Assembly: GCF_021390595.1 (NCBI RefSeq)
Contig: NZ_JAJEJR010000002.1
Span: 310,001 to 374,000, forward strand
DNA from: Paraburkholderia sp. HP33-1
Lineage (GTDB): Bacteria; Pseudomonadota; Gammaproteobacteria; Burkholderiales; Burkholderiaceae
DNA: 64,000 bases
Direction of reading: 5' to 3'
The translations under genes were made by a program, and so were the position numbers. Shown here piece after piece: positions 33,701-42,627 of this stretch. Under the pieces are notes generated by a model that saw only the letters and a list, made by a program, of their open reading frames with translations, was not told where the DNA came from and made no database searches. Positions within the stretch are counted from its first letter, which is position 1. Each line of letters starts with the position of its first letter.

Positions 33701-36439
33701 TCACATCGCGTCCCGCTGTTCCTCGCCCAGTCGTTGCCCGGCGACGCCCGCCATGACGCGCCAGCGGTCGCTTTCCAGGACGGTTTGAGCGTCGATCCGC
33801 CCGAACAGGTCCAGCAGAGGTGCGACGAGACCCGTCCAGCCGGTCTGGTGACTGGCACCAAGTCCCGCACCGTTATCGCCGTGGAAATACTCGTAGAAAA
33901 GGATCAGGTCACGCCAATGCGGATCGTCCTGGAACTTGTCCGTCCCGCCGTAGACAGGGCGCCTGCCGTCGGCGTTGCGCAGAAACGTACCGGTCAGGCG
34001 GCGCACGATCTCCTGCGCCACCTCAAACAGCGTCATGCGCGGCCCCGACCCCGTCGGGCATTGAACCTTGAACTCATCACCGAAAAAGCCGTAGAGATTC
34101 ATCAGCGCCCTGACAATCAGCAGATTCACCGGCATCCACACCGGACCGCGCCAGTTGGAGTTTCCGCCGAACATCCCGGTATTCGATTCAGCGGGCAGGT
34201 ACTGCACCTTGTAGTCCAGCCCACCGACATTGAGCACGTACGGATGGGCGAGATGATAGCGAGAGAGCGAACGAATGCCGTGCGGCCCAAGGAATTCGTT
34301 CTCGTCAAGCAGGTATCCGAGCACGCGCTCGAGTTTGTGCCTGTTCAGGATCGACAGGAGCCTGCGTTCCCGATGGCCGATGAAGCCGGCATCGCTCGGG
34401 GCCACATGCTCAACCAGCTCCGGGTAACGGTTCCGAAATTGCGCAATCAGCTCCAGCAGTCTCGGACAGCGCGAGACGCTAACGGCTTCGAAAACCGTCG
34501 ACGCGCACAGCGGCAACAACCCCACCATCGACCTCACCTTCAGGCGCATGGTCTGGCCGTCAGGGAGCCGCAGCAGATCATAGAAAAATCCGTCCTGCTC
34601 GTCCCACATATCGTCCGGATGTTCGCCACGCCGGTCCATCGCATAGGCAATCCACATGAAGTGCTGGACGAACTTGAAGGCGATCTCCTCGTACATCGGG
34701 TCGTACTCAGTCAGAATGACTGCCATCTCCAGCATGGTCTGGCAATAAAACGCCATCCATGCTGTTCCGTCCGCCTGCTCAAGGGATCCGCCGGTCGGAA
34801 GCTGCGCGCTGCGATCGAATACACCGATGTTGTCCAGCCCCAGAAAGCCACCGGCGAAGACGTTGCGACCTGAAGGGTCCTTACGGTTCACCCACCAGTT
34901 GAAATTGAGCAACAGCCCCTGAAACGAGCGTTCGAGAAAGCGCGGGTCAGCGCGTCCCAGCGCTTTCTCATACTTGTAGAGCCAGAGCGTGGCGGCCGCA
35001 TGCACGGGCGGATTGACGTCGCTGAAGTTCCACTCGTAGGCCGGGATCTGGCCGCTCGGGTGGACATACAGGATGCGCAGCATCAGCAGCAACTGCTCCT
35101 TGGCAAAATCGAAATCGACGAGCGCCAGGGCGACCGTATGAAAGGCGAGATCCCAGGCCGCGTACCACGGATACTCCCACTTGTCAGGCATGGAGATCAC
35201 GTCGGCATTCAACATGTGAAACCACTCGATATTGCGCACATCATGCCGGGTGGCTTCGAGCAATGGATGGCTCCGGTGCTCGCGCAGCCACCGCTCGAGA
35301 TCGAAGTAGTAGTACTGCTTGCCCCACAGCATGCCTGCCAGAGCCTGACGGTGCACCTGGCGCTGGTCTTCGGTCAGCGACTTTGGGGTAATGCGGTCGT
35401 AGAACGCGTCCGCATCGGCGATGCGCTCATTGAAGGTGTTCTCGAAGTCGTCGAAGACATTGCCCTGCTTGACTGCCGTCAGGCGCAACCGGATGGTCGC
35501 GCTGCCGCCGCCTGGTACGTCGCACACGTAATGGGCCGCCGCCTTGGTTCCCGTCCTGGCGGGATTCACAGCCTCGCGCTGCCCCGCAATGACGTACGCG
35601 TGGAACGCGTCCTTCACATAGGGTGACGCGTTGGGGTGATTCCACAGACGCTGTGCGTTGCTTTCGTTTTCCGTGAATAGCAGTTCTGTTGCGCCGTCGC
35701 AATAGAGCCAGTAGTCACCCAGCTCATGATGCGTCGCGTGAATGACGCCCGGGCCCGCTTCACATAGCAATGGCCTGCGATCGTCGTAGCCCCACGACCA
35801 GGTATTGCGAAACCATAAAGTCGGCAGGACCCGTAGCCGTGCCCCTTCCCGTGCGCGGTTGTGCACACGGATGTGCAGAAAGATGTCTTCCGGACCTGCC
35901 TTCGCATACTCGACGAACACGTCGAAATACCGGTCGTCATCAAAGACGCCGGTATCGAGCAATTCGTACTCGAGTTCGTCCCGCGATCGTTTCCGGTTGG
36001 TCTCGACCAGATCCCGGTACGGATATTCCCGCTGCGGATACTTGTACAGATACTTCATGTACGAGTGCGTGGGCGTGCTGTCGACGTAAAAGTAATATTC
36101 CTTCACGTCTTCACCATGATTGCCCTCGCTATTGGTCAGGCCGAAGAGGCGTTCCTTGAGAATCGCGTCGCGCTCGTTCCATAGTGCAAGCGCAAAGCAC
36201 AACCGCTGCTGATCGTCGCACAGTCCACCGAGCCCGTCCTCCCCCCATCTGTAGGCGCGCGAGCGGGAATGATCATGGGTGAAATAGTTCCAGGCGTTGC
36301 CGTCTTCGCTGTAGTCTTCGCGGACCGTGCCCCACTGTCGCTCGCTGAGGTACGGCCCCCACTTCTTCCAGGGTACTTGCGCGGTACGCGCGTCGTTCAG
36401 GCGCCTTTCTTCTGCGACATCGACGATTACAGGACACAT
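33701..36439 (-). CDS. GH63-like glucosidase family protein
   Basis: 912 residues; ATG at 36439 with a strong ribosome binding site (CGGAGG). It begins VDVAEERRLNDARTAQVPWKKWGPYLSERQWGTVREDYSEDGNAWNYFTHDHSRSRAYRWGEDGLGG, characteristic of a large bacterial family annotated as glucosidases related to GH63 (mannosyl-oligosaccharide glucosidase). The (alpha/alpha)6 barrel part shows DKWEYPWYAAWDLAFHTVALALVDFDFAKEQLLLML and NSNWRGPVWMPVNLLIVRAL. No signal peptide is present, so it is cytoplasmic. Likely substrates are alpha-glucosides such as trehalose-, glycogen- or glucosylglycerate-type compounds; the sequence does not decide. It is a single gene. Confidence 0.8.
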   Translation of the reverse strand: MCPVIVDVAEERRLNDARTAQVPWKKWGPYLSERQWGTVREDYSEDGNAWNYFTHDHSRSRAYRWGEDGLGGLCDDQQRLCFALALWNERDAILKERLFGLTNSEGNHGEDVKEYYFYVDSTPTHSYMKYLYKYPQREYPYRDLVETNRKRSRDELEYELLDTGVFDDDRYFDVFVEYAKAGPEDIFLHIRVHNRAREGARLRVLPTLWFRNTWSWGYDDRRPLLCEAGPGVIHATHHELGDYWLYCDGATELLFTENESNAQRLWNHPNASPYVKDAFHAYVIAGQREAVNPARTGTKAAAHYVCDVPGGGSATIRLRLTAVKQGNVFDDFENTFNERIADADAFYDRITPKSLTEDQRQVHRQALAGMLWGKQYYYFDLERWLREHRSHPLLEATRHDVRNIEWFHMLNADVISMPDKWEYPWYAAWDLAFHTVALALVDFDFAKEQLLLMLRILYVHPSGQIPAYEWNFSDVNPPVHAAATLWLYKYEKALGRADPRFLERSFQGLLLNFNWWVNRKDPSGRNVFAGGFLGLDNIGVFDRSAQLPTGGSLEQADGTAWMAFYCQTMLEMAVILTEYDPMYEEIAFKFVQHFMWIAYAMDRRGEHPDDMWDEQDGFFYDLLRLPDGQTMRLKVRSMVGLLPLCASTVFEAVSVSRCPRLLELIAQFRNRYPELVEHVAPSDAGFIGHRERRLLSILNRHKLERVLGYLLDENEFLGPHGIRSLSRYHLAHPYVLNVGGLDYKVQYLPAESNTGMFGGNSNWRGPVWMPVNLLIVRALMNLYGFFGDEFKVQCPTGSGPRMTLFEVAQEIVRRLTGTFLRNADGRRPVYGGTDKFQDDPHWRDLILFYEYFHGDNGAGLGASHQTGWTGLVAPLLDLFGRIDAQTVLESDRWRVMAGVAGQRLGEEQRDAM

Positions 36440-36919
36440 GTTTTGCCTCCGTAACGGCGTACGGTCTCGATCTCAAAACGCGCGAAGACGCATTGGTATT
36501 TCTGAATTGTCCTCGAACGACGCGAGGGTGCCGATCGGTCCATTTTCGCCTGCCCATGCCCAACTATTCACGTAAGCGGCGTGTCGACGAACGTCCCGCG
36601 GATACTTTCACAATGTAGGAGTCGGCACGAAGCAAGGCAACACGGTGTTGGGGGGGATGAGACAACAAACGACCGCTTACCGCCGCGCGATCCGGTTTCT
36701 TATTCCCTACAGTCGGACGCTCGATTTTGTCGACAAAGGCCGCGCACGCGCGATCGCAAGCCTGTGCGCGAGCTGGTCGTCACCGGGCCAAAGTCCCCCA
36801 CGCTCTCGAAGCTCGATGATCTTTCGGGAAAACAGGTTTATAAGCGCTTCGTCATGCTTGCGGCGCTGGGTTTCCAGGAATCACGGCTCAACCAGTCCGC
36901 GCGCAGCCGCGTCGGGGCA
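36440..36919. other. Intergenic region without a recognised gene
   Basis: About 480 bp upstream of the glucosidase gene. Open frames on the plus strand cross it but show no recognisable protein sequence or ribosome binding site. It is likely a promoter region plus eroded sequence bordering the insertion element. Confidence 0.35.
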
Positions 36920-37072
36920 CTAGCCGGTCCAGGACCCGATGTTGAGGACGATACGTGCGACCGGGTTGTCGTCGGCGGTCTTCGGAAAGAACTTGATCTG
37001 GGCGAACGTTGCGAGACCGAAAGCGACTACCACGAGCGTTGCAGACGCTGCGATGCGGTTGATGTATTTCAC
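36920..37072 (-). CDS. 50-residue small protein, GTG start
   Basis: A short gene with a GTG start at 37070-37072 preceded by AAAGAGGTAACT and ending in TAG. The product starts MKYINRIAASATLVVVAFGLATFAQ, a clear signal peptide or signal anchor, followed by IKFFPKTADDNPVARIVLNIGSWTG. The coherent signal sequence, good ribosome binding site and ordinary codon use argue that it is real. No family is recognised. The mature part would be about 25 residues in the periplasm. It lies between the glucosidase gene and the insertion element. Confidence 0.6.
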   Translation of the reverse strand: MKYINRIAASATLVVVAFGLATFAQIKFFPKTADDNPVARIVLNIGSWTG

Positions 37073-37453
37073 AGTTACCTCTTTTTGATGGTGCAACCAG
37101 GAACCGACGAAGCTGATAGGAGCGCCGAATCTCCGTCAGCGGCACGTCGGGACGCAATGCGGCAAGGCCGGACACCGCCGCGAGATCGTGCTTGCCGACC
37201 GGGATTGGACTGCGAGGAAAGGGCCGCCCCAGACGGATCAACTATAAGTTGTTTATGAGCATGCTGTATGCGACAGCCGGTCGCAACGGATGCCTCATTG
37301 TTCGAGCGGTGGTTTTTCAAAAAGACGCGTGGGCTCGGATTTTCAATCCAGCGCGTGCCTGGCGCAATGAGGACATGAATCCGCAAAGATGGTATGAACG
37401 CGCCTCGCCCGGAACCGTCGGGCGGGAAGGCTGTGGCCATCATGAATCTGATG

Positions 37454-37529
37454 GGGTCCCTCCCGAACCGAACGGCATCGATGTGCCAGAGTGGTAGGTG
37501 TCGCCACCACTAGAGGAACGGAGGGACCC
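37454..37529 (+). promoter_or_regulatory. Long stem-loop covering the transposase ribosome binding site
   Basis: GGGTCCCTCC (37454-37463) can pair with GGAGGGACCC (37520-37529), and an inner hairpin AGTGGT/ACCACT lies at 37490-37511. The right arm contains GGAGGG, the ribosome binding site for the ATG at 37533. Transcripts entering from outside the element would therefore hide the translation start. Confidence 0.6.
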
Positions 37530-37532
37530 GAA

Positions 37533-38555
37533 ATGAATGTTACGACATACGGCCTTGACATCGCAAAGTACGTATTCCACTTGTACTGGGTGGACGGCGA
37601 GACCGGCGAGATTGGGAGCCGGCGCTTTGGGAAACAGGCACTTATCGAATTCCTCAGCCAGCGCAAGCCGGGTCAGGTGGCACTGGAGGCCTGCGGCAGC
37701 GCTCACTGGTGGGCTCGCCGAATCGCGTCGCTGGGCCACGAGGTCAAGTTACTGCATGCCAGGTTCGTGCGCCCATTTGTCCAGACCAACAAGACGGACG
37801 CTGCTGACGCGCGAGCGATCTGGACTGCGGCGCAGCAACCAGCCATGCGAACGGTGGAACCCAAGACCGAGGATCAGCAGGCGGTCCTGTCGCTACATCG
37901 TATGCGCGCACTATTGGTCAAAATGCGCACCATGCAAGTCAATCAACTACGCGGCTTGCTGTATGAGTACGGCACACATTTCAAGTCCGGGCGCAGAGCT
38001 GGCCTGGCGGAAATCCGGCAGCATCTTGACCAGGTCGAAGAAGTGGTGCCCGGCTGTCTGTTTAACCCAATGCTCGACCAACTCAGTCGCATCGATGACC
38101 TGGACAAGCAGATTGCTGGTCTGGAGCGGCAATTGACTGACTGCCAGAAGCGCTAGGCGGACTGTCAAACGATCGCCGCCATCCCAGGCATTGGCATGCT
38201 CACGGCAACTGCGCTGGTTGCTACAGTTGGAGACGCCAAAGCCTTCAAGTCGGGACGGGAACTGGCCGCCTTCCTCGGCCTGGTACCACGCCAAACCGGA
38301 ACAGGGGGTAAGGTCCGACTCGGAGGCATTAGCAAGCGCGGCGATGTATACCTGCGCACCTTGTTGATTCACGGAGCGCGCACCGTGCTATTCCGATCGA
38401 AAGAAAAGGGACTCTGGTGCGAGCATCTGCGTCAGAGACGACCAGCAAACGTCGCAGCAGTGGCGATAGCGAACAAAATGGTTCGCACTGCCTGGGCGCT
38501 ACTGGCGCACGGAACTGAATTTGAAAAGGACCACGCGTCAATGAAGCCGGCGTAG
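37533..38555 (+). pseudogene. IS110-family transposase interrupted by an in-frame amber codon
   Basis: The frame encodes 340 residues, the usual length for the family, but a TAG at 38154-38156 splits it after residue 207. The N-terminal part is the DEDD RuvC-like domain: MNVTTYGLDIAKYVFHLYW, VALEACGSAHWWAR, NKTDAADARAIW. The part after the TAG, in the same frame, is the Transposase_20 domain: TIAAIPGIGMLTATALVATVGDAKAF, the catalytic-Ser region KSGRELAAFLGLVPRQTG, and GKVRLGGISKRGDVYLRTLLIHGAR. No frameshift is present. This is either a single nonsense mutation that inactivates the element or an amber codon that is read through. Confidence 0.85.
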
Positions 38556-38854
38556 CTCCAGGCCCGGCTCCTCTGATGCGCGGCCACTGATCTGGCGCGA
38601 CGAATGCTCCTCAGCAGGTTGCGATGGTAAGCGTACTGATGATGGCGTGACAGGTTGGACCGCAAGAGCGCAAGCCTGCTTTGGTTCTGGTGCTTCGAGC
38701 ACGTCGCGAAGATGAGGGCGTTCCTGGCGAATTCCATCAGGGCCCGCAGGCATGGCCTGCACGATGAGGCCGGATATAAGTCTGCAACCAACCCCTTGTC
38801 AAGCTTGACCCTGGCGTTTACCTGGCAAGACGGGGCGCGTTCATATAAGAACCA

Positions 38855-38891
38855 TAAAAAATGCCGCTCAGTCCGGAAGACTGAGCGGCAT
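38855..38891 (-). terminator. Rho-independent terminator of the ABC importer operon
   Basis: A perfect 13-bp stem, ATGCCGCTCAGTC and GACTGAGCGGCAT, with a 5-nt loop. On the minus strand it is followed by a run of T (A run at 38856-38861 on the plus strand). It lies 43 bp after the permease stop codon. Confidence 0.85.
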
Positions 38892-38933
38892 TCGTGAAGC
38901 GAACTTCTGTAGGGTGACTCGTGTTGCCGTGGC

Positions 38934-39797
38934 TTAAACCGAACTCGGCCGCCACTTCAGCAAACGATTCTCCACGGCGGTCAACAGATAGTCGGCGGCG
39001 AGCGCGACCACCGCGAGCACGATCATCGCCGCGAACACGCCGCTCGCATTGAACGCGCCCTGCGCGGTGGAGATCAGCAAGCCGATACCCTGCTTCGAGC
39101 CGAGAAACTCGCCGACCACCGCGCCGACCAGCGCGAAGCCGAAGCTCACGTGCAGGCTTGCGAGAATCCAGCTCAGCGCGGACGGAATCACGACCGAGGT
39201 GGTCACCTGGCGGCGCGACGCGCCGAGAATCTGCGCATTGGCGATCATGTAACGGTCCGCTTCGCGCACGCCCTGGAACGCGTTGGCGAACACGACGAAG
39301 AACACCATCACGACAGCGAGCGCGACTTTCGACGCCATGCCGAGCCCGAGCGCAATCACGAACACCGAGCCGAGCACGACGCGCGGAATCGAGTTGGCGA
39401 TCTTGATGTAGAGGCTGAACACGTCGGAGAGCAGCTTGTTGCGGCCCAGCACGATGCCGCAGAAGATGCCCGCGACCGAACCGATGATGAAGCCCAGCCC
39501 CGTTTCCTCGAGTGTGACCCATACCTGCGTGAGCAGCGGCCCTTGCGAAGTGCCGTTCACGAACCAGTCGACGATCTGTTCGAAGATCGCGCTCGGCATC
39601 GAGAAAAAGAACGGGTCGATCCACTTCTGGCGCGCGGACAGTTCCCAGCCGCCGAGCACGGCCACGAGCACGAGAATGCGCAGCGAAATCACGAGGACCT
39701 GGCGCTGGCGGATCTTCTTCTGCGCGATACGCTCGACGTGAGCGAGCGACGCGGGGTCGATGCCCGAAGGCATCATCTGTTGAGAGGGTGTAGACAT
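38934..39797 (-). CDS. ABC importer permease (SsuC/TauC-like)
   Basis: 287 residues with a cytoplasmic N-terminus of about 35 residues and six predicted TM segments (VLVISLRILVLVAVLGGWEL, TGLGFIIGSVAGIFCGIVLG, VVLGSVFVIALGLGMASKVALAVVMVFFVVFANAF, FALVGAVVGEFLGSKQGIG, GVFAAMIVLAVVALAADYLL). The cytoplasmic EAA-type loop is present (EADRYMIANAQILGASRRQVTTSVVIPSALSWILAS). It belongs to the sulfonate/taurine/nitrate/pyrimidine-precursor type of importers. It is the last gene of the binding protein-ATPase-permease operon; the ATPase gene ends 16 bp upstream. Confidence 0.9.
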   Translation of the reverse strand: MSTPSQQMMPSGIDPASLAHVERIAQKKIRQRQVLVISLRILVLVAVLGGWELSARQKWIDPFFFSMPSAIFEQIVDWFVNGTSQGPLLTQVWVTLEETGLGFIIGSVAGIFCGIVLGRNKLLSDVFSLYIKIANSIPRVVLGSVFVIALGLGMASKVALAVVMVFFVVFANAFQGVREADRYMIANAQILGASRRQVTTSVVIPSALSWILASLHVSFGFALVGAVVGEFLGSKQGIGLLISTAQGAFNASGVFAAMIVLAVVALAADYLLTAVENRLLKWRPSSV

Positions 39798-39813
39798 GTT
39801 TGCCGTTCCTTGA

Positions 39814-40608
39814 TTAACCGATCTGCACTTCTTCGCGCAGGTCGTGCCAGATATCGCGCGAAATTTCGATGAAACGCGGGTCGTAGCGGATCTCCGACGT
39901 GACGCGCGGTCGCGGCAGATCGATTTCGTAGACTTTCTTCAGCGTGGCGGGCCGTGCGGTCAGCACGAACACGCGGTCGGCGAGCGCGATCGCTTCTTCG
40001 AGATCGTGCGTGACGAACACGACCGAGCCGACGCCGCCCCACAATTGCAGCAGTTCGTCCTGCATCAGCGTGCGCGTTTGCATGTCGAGCGCCGAGAACG
40101 GCTCGTCCATCAACAGGATTTCCGGCTTGTTGATGAAGGTCTGCGCAAGCGCGACGCGCTTGCGCATGCCCCCGGACAATTGATGCGGATAGTGCTTGCC
40201 GAACTTCTCGAGGCCCACGCGGCGCAGCCATTCGTTCGCTTCGTCGTAGGCGGCCGACTTCGAGCGGCCGCGATAGAGCGGACCGGCCGCGACGTTGTCG
40301 AGCACCGAGCGCCACGGGAACACCGCGTCGGCCTGGAACACGAAGCCGATGCGCGGATCGATGCCGTCCACGGGCGCGCCCATCACGCGCACTTCGCCGG
40401 TCGTCGGCTTCAGCAGGCCGGTGATCATGCTGAGCGTGGTGGACTTGCCGCAGCCGGTCGGGCCGACCACCGCGACGAATTCGCCGCGTGCCACCGACAT
40501 GCTGAAGTCGCGCAGCGCAATCGTGGCCTTGCCGTCCGGGGAAATGAAACGGCACGAAACGTTGCGCATCTCGATCGCTGGCGTCTCGCGTGACATAGGT
40601 TGATTCAT
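39814..40608 (-). CDS. ABC importer ATPase (SsuB/TauB-like)
   Basis: 264 residues with Walker A VGPTGCGKSTT, Q-loop FVFQADAVFPWRSV, signature HQLSGGMRKRVALAQ, Walker B ILLMDEPFSALD and switch His in FVTHDLEEAIALADRV. These are typical of importers for sulfonates, nitrate or similar small organic anions. It lies between the permease and binding-protein genes in one operon and should energise uptake through that permease. Confidence 0.92.
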   Translation of the reverse strand: MNQPMSRETPAIEMRNVSCRFISPDGKATIALRDFSMSVARGEFVAVVGPTGCGKSTTLSMITGLLKPTTGEVRVMGAPVDGIDPRIGFVFQADAVFPWRSVLDNVAAGPLYRGRSKSAAYDEANEWLRRVGLEKFGKHYPHQLSGGMRKRVALAQTFINKPEILLMDEPFSALDMQTRTLMQDELLQLWGGVGSVVFVTHDLEEAIALADRVFVLTARPATLKKVYEIDLPRPRVTSEIRYDPRFIEISRDIWHDLREEVQIG

Positions 40609-40646
40609 CGGCGGTTGCCTCGCAGTTCTGTGAATATAAAAAAGCG

Positions 40647-41666
40647 TTACTTCGACGCGGTCTTGACCGGCGCCGACACGTAGTCGTTGGTGTAGGTCTT
40701 GGCGAGATCGATGTGCTTGCCCTTCACCGACGGATTGAATGCGGAGAGCACCTTCAGCACCGTATCCGGGCCGTCGGCGGGCATCTTGCCGTCCTTCGTG
40801 AACATCGGCAGCGACGCCTTCAGCGCGCTCACGTACAGATCCTTGTTGTTTCCGTAGTAGTCCTTGGGCATCTGTGCGGCGATGTCCTCGGCGCTATGCG
40901 TCGCGATGAAGTTGAGCGTCTTCGCGAATGCGTGCGAGAGTTTCGCGGCATCGTCCTTGTGCGCTTCGACCCAGGCGCGCTGCACGTAGAAGCTCGAAGC
41001 GGGGTAGGTGCCGCCGAGCGCCGCGCGCGTGCCTTCCACGTTGCGCATATCGACCAGCACCTTCGCGTCGCCGGTCTTCAGCAGTTGCGAGACGGTCGGC
41101 TCGGTGGTCATGCCGGCGTCGATGCGGCTTTGCTTGATCGCGGCGATAAAGCTGTTGTCCGCGCCGACCGGCAACATCGTGTATTGCGTGGACGGCACGC
41201 CCGCGCGCTGCGCGAGGTACTGCGTGAGGAAGCTCGTCGACGAACCGAGGCCGGTCACGCCGAGCGTCTTGCCTTTGACGTCGGCCATGCTCTTGAGCGA
41301 ATCAGCCGACTTCGTCGAGACCATTTCGACTTCGCCCGGCACCTGGCCGAAGATGACGAGCGCCTGCACTTCCTTGCCCTTGCTCTGCAGATCGATCGTG
41401 TGATCGTAGAAGCCGACCACGCCCTGGACCGCACCCGCGAGCAGTTCGTTCTCCGCATCGACGCCGGCCGGTTGCGACAGGATCTCGACGTCGAGGCCTT
41501 CATCCTTGAAATAGCCGAGCTGCTCGGTGAGCTTGGCCGGCAGATAGATGATCTTGGTGGCGCCACCGACCATGATCGTGATCTTCTCGGCGTGCGCGGC
41601 GGCCGAAGCGGCGGCAAGGGCGAACGCAACACCTGACACAGCGGCAATCTGGCGCAAGGTACGCAT
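40647..41666 (-). CDS. Periplasmic substrate-binding protein of the ABC importer
   Basis: 339 residues with a signal peptide (LRQIAAVSGVAFALAAASAAAHA, cleavage before EK). The mature protein belongs to the NMT1/SsuA-like binding proteins: ITIMVGGATKIIYLPAKLTEQLGYFKDEGLDVEIL, GKTLGVTGLGSSTSFLTQYLAQRAGV, GMTTEPTVSQLLKTGDAKVLVD. It shares about two thirds of its residues, by eye, with the product of 44134-45174. It opens the importer operon and is divergent from the response-regulator gene at 41948. Ligand unknown. Confidence 0.9.
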   Translation of the reverse strand: MRTLRQIAAVSGVAFALAAASAAAHAEKITIMVGGATKIIYLPAKLTEQLGYFKDEGLDVEILSQPAGVDAENELLAGAVQGVVGFYDHTIDLQSKGKEVQALVIFGQVPGEVEMVSTKSADSLKSMADVKGKTLGVTGLGSSTSFLTQYLAQRAGVPSTQYTMLPVGADNSFIAAIKQSRIDAGMTTEPTVSQLLKTGDAKVLVDMRNVEGTRAALGGTYPASSFYVQRAWVEAHKDDAAKLSHAFAKTLNFIATHSAEDIAAQMPKDYYGNNKDLYVSALKASLPMFTKDGKMPADGPDTVLKVLSAFNPSVKGKHIDLAKTYTNDYVSAPVKTASK

Positions 41667-41786
41667 GAGACAGTCTCCTAAAGTGTGATCGCCGCGGCCG
41701 AGGCATGGCGGCGCTTTTCTGGGTGGATGGCGGCGATTATAGAAACGCGAAACCTTCTGCCAGCTTTCGGGGTTTGGCGTAAAACA

Positions 41787-41821
41787 TGGGTGTTAACCCG
41801 ACGGTGCGCCGACGGTGCGCC
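41787..41821. promoter_or_regulatory. Operator-like repeats between importer and two-component genes
   Basis: A dyad GGGTGTTAACCC-type sequence (about 41788-41799) is followed by two direct copies of CGACGGTGCGC (41800-41821). They lie midway in the 281-bp divergent region and are candidates for binding by one of the OmpR-type regulators encoded downstream. Confidence 0.35.
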
Positions 41822-41947
41822 GAAACCGCGCGCGTATTGCCGCTGCGCTCGCGGCAGGCGCCGTGCGTATGCGGCAAATCACGCAGCACGCGCGCAGACC
41901 CTTTGTTTTAAGGCACAATCGACGACCTGACTTTTGCCGTTGCCGCC

Positions 41948-42625
41948 ATGAAGCTGCTGCTGATCGAAGACAACCCCACGCTTGCGCACTGGCTCGCGAA
42001 GATGCTGGAGCAGGAAGCCTTCGCGCTCGACGCCGTACAGGACGGCGACGAAGCCGACCGCCTGCTGCGTACCAACCACTATGACGTGATCCTGCTCGAC
42101 CTGAATCTGCCGAAACTCTCGGGTAAGAGCGTGCTGCGCCGGCTGCGTCAGCGTGGAGACGCGACGCCGGTGCTGATCCTCACCGCGAGCGGCTCGATCG
42201 ACGAGAAGGTCGAACTGCTCGGCGCCGGCGCCGACGACTATCTGGTGAAACCGTTCGAAGTGCGAGAGTTGATCGCGCGCATCAAGGTGGCGATTCGCCG
42301 GCAGTCACCGTCGAAGGCGAGCGAGGTGGTGTGCGGTGATCTGTCGTTCGACATCGACACGCGCCAGTTCACGCTGAAGGGCGCGCCGCTGAACGTGACG
42401 CCGCGCGAGCGCTCGGTGCTCGAAGCGCTGATCCTGCGCCTCGGCAAGACGGTGACGAAGCCCGCGCTCGTCGATGCGATCTTCACGCTCGCGGACGAGC
42501 CGAGCGAGGATGCCGTCGAGATCTACATTTCGCGTCTGCGCAAGAAGCTCGATGGCAGCTCGGCCGCGATCGTCACGCTGCGCGGGCTCGGCTATCTGCT
42601 GCGCAAGCGGGAAGACGACCAGTAA
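41948..42625 (+). CDS. OmpR-family response regulator (TctD-like), first copy
   Basis: 225 residues. The receiver domain has the acidic pair (LLIEDN), phospho-acceptor Asp in DVILLDLNLP, Thr in LILTASGS and Lys in DYLVKPFE. The C-terminal winged-helix domain reads FTLKGAPLNVTPRERSVLEALILRLGKTVTK, then VEIYISRLRKKLDGS and TLRGLGYLLRK. The sensor kinase gene begins 2 bp downstream. It likely controls the divergent importer operon and the binding protein at 44134. Confidence 0.92.
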   Translation: MKLLLIEDNPTLAHWLAKMLEQEAFALDAVQDGDEADRLLRTNHYDVILLDLNLPKLSGKSVLRRLRQRGDATPVLILTASGSIDEKVELLGAGADDYLVKPFEVRELIARIKVAIRRQSPSKASEVVCGDLSFDIDTRQFTLKGAPLNVTPRERSVLEALILRLGKTVTKPALVDAIFTLADEPSEDAVEIYISRLRKKLDGSSAAIVTLRGLGYLLRKREDDQ

Positions 42626-42627
42626 CG

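Larger units (their letters stand above)
37454..38850 (+). mobile_element. IS110-family insertion element (IS1111-like), ends approximate
   Basis: The element consists of a structured left end (37454-37529), a transposase reading frame (37533-38555) broken by an amber codon, and about 280 bp of non-coding right end. IS110 elements have no strong terminal inverted repeats and make no clear target duplications, so the exact ends cannot be fixed from one copy. In this family a bridge RNA from a non-coding end guides recombination; in the IS1111 group it comes from the right end, which would be 38556-38850 here. That assignment is inference. Confidence 0.7.
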
